A stretch of DNA of 50,350 nt from Symbiodinium natans (lineage: Eukaryota > Sar > Dinophyceae > Suessiales > Symbiodiniaceae): assembly GCA_905221605.1 (NCBI GenBank), contig CAJNDS010000100.1, positions 180,542 to 230,891 of the forward strand, read 5' to 3'. The position numbers were made by a program, and so were the translations under genes. Of this stretch, positions 43,545 through 50,350 are shown in pieces. How positions within the stretch are numbered: the stretch's first letter is position 1; each line of letters starts with the position of its first letter. Below the pieces are notes generated by a model. That model was not told the DNA's origin, did no database searches, and saw only the letters and a list, made by a program, of their open reading frames with translations.

Positions 43545-43784
43545 CAGTCCGTGCCCTCTTTCGTGCCAGCTGCCCCGAAAAAGTCCGAAGACGAGCTGTC
43601 GTCCAAACGACAACCCGTCCTTCATGCCCGTTCCCCCGAAGAAGTCTCAGAGCAAGTTGTCATCCAAGACGACAAACATGTCCTCTGCGCCTACCCCCCC
43701 GAAAAACTAGAAGACAGACCTGCCCTCTGTCCTCGGCGCAGTTTGAGCCCGGTTCAGGCAAGCCCCCCAGCTCCGAAAGTTTGA
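43545..43784 (+). CDS. 63-nt tandem repeat in an open frame
   Basis: About two and a half units of 63 nt. In one plus-strand frame they read APKKSEDELSSKRQPVLHA, then SPEEVSEQVVIQDDKHVLCA, then PPEKLEDRPAL: a 21-residue repeat rich in Pro, Glu, Asp and Ser. The unit length is a multiple of three and the frame stays open, which suits a repetitive low-complexity protein segment. Another frame is open too. Confidence 0.35.
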   Translation, partial: QSVPSFVPAAPKKSEDELSSKRQPVLHARSPEEVSEQVVIQDDKHVLCAYPPEKLEDRPALCPRRSLSPVQASPPAPKV

Positions 43785-44337
43785 GGGTGATACCTTTAAG
43801 GTTGTAGCCTTGGGACCCTTTATAAGGATTCCTCAGGTAATATAAGGGCCAAATTAGGAGTGTATTAACGAAAACCTTTAGGGGTACAACCTTAGCGGTA
43901 CGAGTCTTAATCCCTTGAGGCCCTTGATAAAGATTGGACCTAGAAACTCTCAACCTACTTGTTAGCCATTGCGCATTGTGAAACCACGCGGCCCTGCAGC
44001 AATATGACGGCTGCTTGCAGCAATCTCTGCACCATCCAGGGGTATGCAAGCACCTTTGTCGACAGTTCGATTATCTGGGGCAGCTTTTATCCGAACGGAT
44101 GCGGAGTCCTAGAAGCCTGACCCCTGTGTACCTTCAAATCGCACTATGGCAGAATGTATGCGGCCATGTTCGGGACTTCTAGACACGGGTTGGAGACGCA
44201 AAGGCTTCACTGGGATAATGTTCGGCTTTGGAGCATGGTGAGGCGTGCAATGCACAAGCGTGCAAGCTTTGGAAACTGGTCCGAAGAGCTTCCCAAGGCC
44301 CAAAGCCCTAAAGTCCTGAAACGGGTGCTCTCAGTGC

Positions 44338-44397
44338 CTGCTTGTAGATGAACTCGGAGTGGAGCTTGACCAGGCCAGAAATAACTTTTTTTGCGTC
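44338..44397 (-). CDS. Exon of unknown minus-strand gene
   Basis: It encodes DAKKVISGLVKLHSEFIYKQ, exactly 20 codons in phase 0, between a TCATCCAG acceptor and an AAGCAG|GCACTG donor (GC). An amphipathic helix. Function is unknown. Confidence 0.45.
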
Positions 44398-44479
44398 CTG
44401 GATGACCGAAGCCAGGGACCCCCAAAAAAGACCCCCCAAACAGAAGGATTCCCTTACAATTAATAAAGACCCCAAGAAG

Positions 44480-44640
44480 GTACCCCTAATGGCTGTTCGT
44501 GCCCGAGAACAAAAATCATGAGGTTGTACGAGGATGCCATCCGCCACTTTGTTGCTCCTGCGACCGAAAACAAAAACGTGAGGTTACACAAAATCAGGTT
44601 TTGGTTTTGGCTGTTCGTGCCCGAAAACTCCAGGGTGATT
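44480..44640 (-). repeat. Dispersed repeat with GGCTGTTCGTGCCCGA motif
   Basis: GGCTGTTCGTGCCCGA(G/A)AAC occurs twice (44490 and 44610). ATGAGGTTGTACGAGGATGCCA and CGCCACTTTGTTGC match, in reverse, the sequence to the right of the composite element at 30031-30200. The same family forms a tandem array at 48570-48740. Confidence 0.7.
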
Positions 44641-44817
44641 TTGATTTATTGGTTAACATGTTTTGGGATTCTCTGGGTGTGGGTGGGTGGGTGGGTGGGT
44701 GGGACAGAGATTGCTCGACCCGGAACTGCTGAACCCTAACCCTAAACCCTCCGAACTGAGGTTAGTCTGGGGCCGCATGAACACCTCGCGCGGCCACTGG
44801 TAGACGGCCAAATTGAA

Positions 44818-44898
44818 GGATTTAGGGTTTAGCGTTTTAGGGTTTAGGGTTTAGGGTTTAGGGTTTAGGGTTTAGGGTTTAGGGTTTGGCGTTTAGGG
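44818..44898 (+). repeat. TTTAGGG interstitial array
   Basis: About ten units, just below the small exon at 44937-44979. Similar blocks lie at 45385-45492, 45609-45694 and 45885-45985. Confidence 0.9.
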
Positions 44899-44936
44899 TC
44901 CTCTGGGCATGGCTGGACAATGACGCTCACGCTCAC

Positions 44937-44979
44937 CGTTCCCTAGCGACAAACACGACTCCCGCCTAGCTTCCTTTTC
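44937..44979 (-). CDS. 43-nt exon of unknown minus-strand gene
   Basis: Consensus-like splice sites (CTCTCAG acceptor, AACG|GTGAGC donor) frame a small exon that reads EKEARRESCLSLGN in phase 0. It is supported mainly by its splice sites. Confidence 0.4.
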
Positions 44980-45502
44980 CTGAGAGGTTCTAGGGCTTAG
45001 GGTTTGGAATCTGAATAGGGGCCTGAATAATTGGAATAGGGTTTGGGTGTATTAGAGTATATTTATAAAGAGACCATAAGGGTATATTACTACAAATGAG
45101 GGTGTTAGGCGATGTGCAGAACGTGCCTCGAATCACGCTAGGTCGCAGGTCCTAAATCAACAAGCAAATGGCCCAAAACCCGCCTTGCCTATCCATGGAA
45201 GGCAGTGCCAGATAAATTTACCCGATAACCGAAAAGCCACAGCCCCCTGAAGAACTGCACAACTCGACTCTACTGTCATGGCCCAGAGGTGGGCTTAGGG
45301 TTTAAGGAGCTTCCAGGCAGGGCCCAGTGTGCAGGAGATGTAGGCTCTGGGGTTTGGGTTTCGGGGTCAAGTCAACCAGTGGAGAGTTTAGGGTTTAGGG
45401 CTTAGGGCTTAGGGTTTAGGGTTGAGGGTTTAGGGCTTGGGGCTTAGGGCTTAGGGCTTAGAGCTTAGGGTTCAGGGTTTAGGGTTAGGGTTCCCGGACA
45501 AC

Positions 45503-46726
45503 GAAGTGTTTCAGCTGTGGCGCAGAGATGAAGCTGCCCGATGTCTGCAGATACTTGGCGCCCACGTACTTCCCTATGGAGGCAACCTCGGCTGCAAAAG
45601 TCTTCGGGGCTTTTAGGGTTTAGGGTTTAGGGTTTAGGGTTTAAGGTTTAAGGTTTAGGGTTTAGGATTTAGGCTTTAGGGTTTAGGGTTTAGGGCTCTT
45701 TCCCTACTAAGAACCAGGGGGTTTAGGGCTTTAGGGCTTAGGTTGGGATGTTCCCCCTTATAGTAACAGCTCCTTCACAGAGATTGTAGTGCGCCCTATT
45801 CTAGTCCCTACTAAGGACTGCTAGCATCAGGGGGAACATCCCAACTTCGGGGCTTAGTGGGCATCAGGAGTCAGCTGGGGCTGAGGGTTTAGGGTTTAGG
45901 CTTTAGGCTTTAGGGTTTAGGCTTTAGGGTTTAGGGCTGAGGGCTTAGGGTTTACGGTTTAGGGTTTAGGGTTCAGGGCTTAGGGTTTAGGGCAGGATGA
46001 CCTAGGCTGCCATGGCTGGACTCATGTGGCGATGGAGTCGAAAATCCATGGTTGGACGTGCACGGCTCGTGCATCGAACCCTGAGGCCACTCGACCCCAT
46101 TTCGGGGCTTAGGGCTTAGGGGGTTAGGGAGCCCGAAACCCTAAACCCTAAACCCTGAACCCTAAACCCTAAACCCTAAACCCTAAACCACCCTCTGCAC
46201 CTCAGGACTCAAAGCTTGCGAGGAGCGAACTTGGGCTCCGTAATCAGGTCAGGCTGAAAGCGGGAGATGATAAAGTCCCGCAGCCTGAACAAGGGTTTAG
46301 GGTTTAGGGTTTAGGGTAGAGGGTAGAGCGTAAAGGGTAGAGGGTTTAGGTTTAATTTGGGACTTGGGGGGATTCAGGAAGGGAGGGGGGGGGGGTTTGG
46401 GGTTTTTGGGGGGCGTTTGGGGAAGTTTTGCGGGGCTCTTCCATTTTTGTCTTGGGGGGGCGGGGGGTTCAGAGGTTCAATATAGGGGTCGGAATAATTA
46501 CAAATAAGATTCCCTTAGGGTCCCTTTACTAGCATACTATAGTAACCCCCAAGACCCTGTTCTAAAAACCAAGACTCCTACCCCTAAACCCTAAACCCTA
46601 AACCCTAAACCCTCAACCCTAAACCCTGTAGGAAAGGTCGCGCCACCTTGGCGTCAGATGCTCTACGAGCCAGTCGTTGTCGTAGGAGGTGAGCTGGACC
46701 GGGTCCGCGGGGTGGTCGACCTCAGG
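45503..46726 (-). CDS. Four in-phase exons of an unknown protein among telomere-type introns
   Basis: Exons 46647-46726 (EVDHPADPVQLTSYDNDWLV, EHLTP), 46220-46284 (LRDFIISRFQPDLITEPKF), 46024-46080 (FDARAVHVQPWIFDSIAT) and 45503-45591 (EVASIGKYVGAKYLQTSGSF, ISAPQLKHF) join without a frame break. Split codons complete to Arg, Arg and Ser. Donors are GT (AAG|GTGGCG), GC (CTC|GCAAGC) and probably GA (ACAT|GAGTCC). Acceptors are CGCCAG, TTCAG, CTCAG and TTGCAG. Blocks of TTTAGGG or CCCTAAA occupy the introns. I do not recognise the protein; it looks soluble with mixed alpha/beta character. Confidence 0.6.
45742..45845. mobile_element. MITE-like element with 17-bp terminal inverted repeats
   Basis: About 104 bp, bounded by GTTGGGATGTTCCCCCT and its exact reverse complement. 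The interior has a shorter imperfect inverted repeat (CTCCTT…AAGGACT). It sits in the intron between the 46024-46080 and 45503-45591 exons. The flanks are telomere-type repeats, so a target-site duplication cannot be read with confidence. Confidence 0.7.
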
Positions 46727-46737
46727 CTGGCGCCCTA

Positions 46738-46818
46738 GGGGGGTTTAGGGTTTAGGGTTTTAGGGTTTCAGGGTTTTAAGGGGTTTAGGGTTTAGGGTTT
46801 AGGGTTTAGGGTTCAGGG
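46738..46818 (+). repeat. TTTAGGG interstitial array
   Basis: About ten units upstream, in transcription sense, of the 46647-46726 exon. A block in the opposite orientation (46579-46628) lies on its other side. Confidence 0.9.
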
Positions 46819-47039
46819 TGTCTCAATGAGTGGGCGCGCTAGTGCTGAAAGCACCCAGGCGCGCGCCCCGACCTGCATAAGCCCACCCCCGCTGGCGCTC
46901 CACCCTCGCCTTAAACTCTGATCGTGCTTTTGTTATTTTCCTCTTGTCTATTGGCTGATTTAGAAGCTCGGCATCGATGCAGATCAACTACCCTAAAGGT
47001 CGCAGCCCTTAGGCATTGCAAGGGAGATGTCTATCAGTC

Positions 47040-47700
47040 GAGGGCTGCTGGGGGAGCCAAAAGTCAGAGGTTTGGGCTTGGGGCTGGCTGCCGCCTTCGC
47101 CCTCGGCGATGCTGCGTGCTGGGCGGGGATTTAGAAAACTTGCTTGGAAGGGTGTGAAATCAGAGGTTTGGGCTTTCGCCATGCTGATGCTGCATCTTTT
47201 ATTATTTTCGTCTTTTCTAATGTTGGGCTTGGATGTCCATCATTCGAGGGCTTCTGGGAGGGCCAAAAAGTGAGAGGTTTGGGATTGGGTTGGCTGTCGC
47301 CTTCGGTTGGGACGGGCGGTTGCTGCATGATGCATCTGGAAGGCCTTGTTGGAGGCGTGGTGGTCTTGTGAGTCTTTCTAAACAGGGCCAAAAGCCCAGA
47401 GGTTTGGGCTTAGGGCTGGCTGCCGCCTTTGCCCTTAGTGATGCTGTGTCTTGGCTGGGGATCTGGATCCCTTGCTTGAAAGGGCCTCCCAGCAAGCGGC
47501 CTCAACCCAAGGCCTGCTTTTCACGCCTCCTAGGCGAAACTCACAGTTTTCCAGTAGTTCGTGCAAAAGCCGGAAGGTTTGGGCTTGGGACCGGCTGCCG
47601 CTTTCGCCCTTGGATGTTGCGTCCTGGTTGGGGATCTGGATCCTTGCAAGGGGCCTCAAGCCAAGGCTTGCTTTCAAGGAGGAGGGGCTTCAAGGCAAAC
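47040..47700 (+). repeat. Degenerate tandem repeat of about 120-180 bp
   Basis: Four or five diverged units, each with AGAGGTTTGGGCTTGGG-like, GGCTGGCTGCCGCCTTCGCC-like and GGGGATCTGGATCC-like words (anchors near 47064, 47157, 47271, 47398 and 47570). Frames are often open because the unit has few stops. No protein-like constraint was noted. Confidence 0.7.
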
Positions 47701-47819
47701 GGGGGGTAGGCCAGCCCAAGCAGCAGCCTCCCAGGCAGCCCAGCAGGGCAGAAGAATCCGCCGGCTGCTCAACCGGGTCTGAGGGCCTCTGGTCGGCAGA
47801 GGCCTCCCACAGTCGCAGG

Positions 47820-47912
47820 CAGGGCCTTTAGGGTTTCCAAGGCAACTGCCGCCCAGGCAGGGGCCTCTCAGGCAGGGCCTCCCAGGCAGGGGCTTCCCAG
47901 GCAGGGGCCTTT
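47820..47912 (+). repeat. Short tandem repeat CAGGCAGGGGCCTCC
   Basis: Several imperfect 14-18 bp units of CAGGCAGGGGC(C/T)T(C/T)(C/T)CAGG. A GC-rich minisatellite. Confidence 0.8.
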
Positions 47913-48128
47913 TGACCTGGCTGGATTCCCCCACCAAAACCCCCGCAAAAGAACGCACCTGACACGGGGCACGGTGGGGCCACCACCCTACCCCTGTGAG
48001 CCCAGTCCGCCCTCGCCCTGCCCCACCCGACCCACGCTCACTTCCACCCTGTGCCCTTCACCTTGAGCCCTCTGTCCTCCACCCTCCCCACCCTACCCTG
48101 CCGTCCACTGCCGGCCCTCCCCTACCAC

Positions 48129-48371
48129 CCAGTGCCGAGGCGATCCACGCCGTGTTCTTCTTTGTGGCGCGGCCGTTGCGGGTGACGACCTCGCGGCACT
48201 TGGACTCGAAGAGTGGAAGTAGTCGTCGCACGGATGACTGGGCGGCCTCGATGCCCGGCGCAAAGTCCTTGTGGACTTGCGTCACCAGGTCAGCCATCCG
48301 GCCGCGCAGGTCGCAGGCCAGGCGAAAGAGGCGCACGTGGTTTGCGGCATCTCCCTTCCAGGTCCGACCAG
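48129..48371 (-). CDS. 81-codon exon of unknown minus-strand gene
   Basis: Between a CCTTTCAG acceptor and a CTGG|GTGGTA donor the frame reads GRTWKGDAANHVRLFRLACD, then LRGRMADLVTQVHKDFAPGI and SVRRLLPLFESKCREVV to a basic end. Codons are strongly G/C at the third position and the whole segment looks helical. It may be an early exon of the gene at 45.5-46.7 kb, although the phases show at least one exon between them. No family is recognised. Confidence 0.55.
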
Positions 48372-48569
48372 CTGAAAGGCAAAGCCATCGCTGCCACAAC
48401 ATCACGACAACACCCCTGGAAATGCCCACGGCTACCTCTCAGTAGGGGACTCTTCCCATTGCCCCGTTCAGGCCATCGTCCTCCGACAAGGCGTAGAAGC
48501 ATTCTCTGACTCTGCTCAGGACCTGCCCGGCTGTCGACATGGAGCGCAGTTCTGTTGGAGGGGCAAAAC

Positions 48570-48745
48570 AAAACTAATTTTGCTAACCTCATCTTTCTTG
48601 TTTTCCCCACCCTCGTACCGGACACGAGCAGCCAAAACAAACCTAATTTTGCTAATCTCATGTTTCTTGTTTTCGGGCACGAACAGCCCCAAAAAACAAA
48701 TCGCAGTTTTGCTAACCTCATGTTTGTTGCTTTCCCAACTGGCCC
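48570..48745. repeat. Tandem repeat of about 72 bp with TTTTGCTAACCTCATG
   Basis: Three units contain TTTTGCTAA(C/T)CTCATGTTT(C/G)TTG(T/C)TTTC and GGGCACGAACAGCC-type words. It lies just before copy 2 of the composite element. A related single copy sits at 30255-30300, after copy 1. Confidence 0.75.
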
Positions 48746-48769
48746 GAAACACTCGGTAACAAAGAGGTA

Positions 48770-50350
48770 GGGGATCAAAAAATATTTATTTTGGATCAAA
48801 AAAATTTATTTCAAGGCGGATCAAAAACAAACTTATTTGGGATCAAAAAAAATTTACTGAAGGCTTCGAAGGCTTCTTGCAAGCGAAGCGGAGGCCGGAA
48901 ACGCTCAGAAATGGGATCAAAAAAATTATTTGGGATCAAGAAATACGTTATTTCTAGGCGGATCAAAAAGAACTTATTTGGGATCAAAAAGCAATTTACT
49001 GAAGGCTTCAAAGGCTTCTTGCAAGCGAAGCGGAGGCCGTAAACGCTCAGAACTGCAGCAGTTCTGGCCGTTCGCAAGCTCTAAATACCGAAAAAACACA
49101 GCATTTCTGCAGGAACTACTTAAAATAGCAGCATTTCTGAGTTCCCAGAGAGGCTGCAGATATTGTATACAGCAGGAGTTCTGCGCTTTCAGAAGCTGGA
49201 AATACTGTACACTGCAGCATTTCTGAGATTCCAGAGGCTGCAAATACTGAAAATAGCAGCATGTCTGCGATTTCAGAGGCTGGAAATACTGTAAATAGCA
49301 GCATTTCTGAGTTTGCAGAGGCTGCAAATCAATGCTGGCATCTTGGCATTAGAAGTTTCCCAAAAATGCGTATACTCTGAAGCATGTATATTATGGCATA
49401 TAATTGTATATTCTTGCATAGTATTGTATGACATTGTATATTCTTGCATATTATTGTATATGGTTGTACATATTGTTGAGTATTATTGTCTTGTCGTGTA
49501 TTTTCTTGTATCTTTGTATAATATTTATATTGTTGCATATTTTTGAATGTTCTTGTATATTTCCAAAATTATTGTGTATTATTTTCTTTTTTTGTCGATT
49601 ACTGTACATTATTGCAGATTATTCTATATTATAGTATATTATTGTATGTTATTGTATATTATTGTCTATTATTGTATATTATTGTATACTATGTTACATT
49701 ATTGTATGTCATTGAAGTTTTGTGTTTTTCTATATTACTGTATATTTTTGTATATGTTCGAAAAGTATTGTTTTTCTTGTTGTATATTACTGTATATGTT
49801 TGTCTCTTATTGTCTACTGTTGTCGATTCTTGAACACTATTGTCAATTACTGAAAACTGTTGTAAGTTATTCTTGTTTTACGTGTATATTGATGCATATT
49901 CTTGTATATACTTGAAAATTGTTGTATTTTTGTGTATGATTATATATTATGCAAAAAAGTGCTCGCATCATGGGATTGGAAGGATTCACGTGCTTTGAAG
50001 CAAGCTTGCCCGGACTAAGAAAACAGCGGGGGGTTGGGGGGGGCGCAGCCCCCCCCATTTGCAAACACAACGCTCGCATCATTGGTTTGGAAAGGATATT
50101 CATATGCTTTGAAGCAAGCTTGCCCGGCTTTAAAAAACAGCGGGGTGTTTGAGGGTGAGGGGGGGCGCAGACTTTCTTTTCCTTTCCGTTCCTTTCCTTT
50201 CCTTCCTTCCCTGCTTCCCTGCTTCCCTGCTTCCTTGCTTCCTTGCTTCCTTGCTTCCTTGCTTCCTTGCTTCCTTGCTTCCTTGCTTCCTTGCTTCCTT
50301 GCTTCCTTGCTTCCTTGCTTCCTTGCTTCCTTGCTTCCTTCCTTCCTTCC
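48770..50350. mobile_element. Composite repeat element, copy 2 (cut by window end)
   Basis: The same modules in the same order as 28350-30031. Here the left module (GATC-A units plus the GCAAGCGAAGCGGAGGCC block) is tandemly duplicated (about 48.82-49.05 kb). The satellite, AT-rich block (about 49380-49960), GC-rich module (49962-50065, with a second partial copy to 50170) and GCTTCCTT array (50200 to the end) follow. Confidence 0.55.

Overview
The window looks like nuclear DNA of a dinoflagellate. Five things point that way: many very short exons in long introns; splice donors that are often GC (one probably GA) with AG acceptors; many TTTAGGG/CCCTAAA blocks inside introns; long homopolymers and microsatellites; and a voltage-gated ion channel with C-terminal EF-hands, a gene type that is expanded in dinoflagellates. 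No bacterial operon, rRNA gene, CRISPR array or recognisable tRNA was seen. Most open frames here are chance ORFs. The genes had to be read as spliced exons, and every supported exon lies on the minus strand.

Region 1 (0.58-12.2 kb): a minus-strand voltage-gated cation channel, locus A. Exons for S2, S3, the S3-S4 loop, a six-arginine S4, the S4-S5 linker, S5, pore helix, filter, S6 and an EF-hand tail can be placed. Splice phases agree across the S2 to S5 junctions and from the pore helix into the post-S6 exon. The tail has a shifted exon, a lost donor and a lost acceptor. A separate 305-codon same-strand ORF (5.80-6.71 kb) sits in one of its introns. Three further in-phase hydrophobic exons lie upstream.

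Region 2 (12.4-24.9 kb): mostly non-coding sequence with microsatellites, (TAC)n, (CAA)n, poly-C and AT-rich patches. A few weak minus-strand coding islands lie near 19.8, 20.1 and 24.0 kb.

Region 3 (24.94-28.3 kb): locus B, a direct-orientation partial copy of locus A. It holds only the pore-to-EF-hand half, with the EF-hand exons and their junctions intact. It starts just after a 41-base C run and ends against a composite repeat.

Region 4 (28.35-30.03 kb, and again from 48.77 kb to the window end): two copies of a modular repeat. The order is GATC-A-rich units, a roughly 40-45 bp satellite, a TATTGTAT-type AT-rich block, a GC-rich module, then a GCTTCCTT/TTCC array. The first copy ends in inverted GATC-A-rich units.

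Region 5 (30.7-48.4 kb): small GC-rich exons on the minus strand between blocks of TTTAGGG or CCCTAAA. Four consecutive exons (46.7-45.5 kb) join in frame, and two exons near 31 kb join across a 44-nt intron made largely of GTTTAGG units. The protein or proteins are not recognised. A MITE-like inverted-repeat element, a 16-bp palindrome, a 63-nt coding-type tandem repeat and two families of local duplications lie in the same region.

All exon boundaries were read by eye. They need transcript or homology confirmation.
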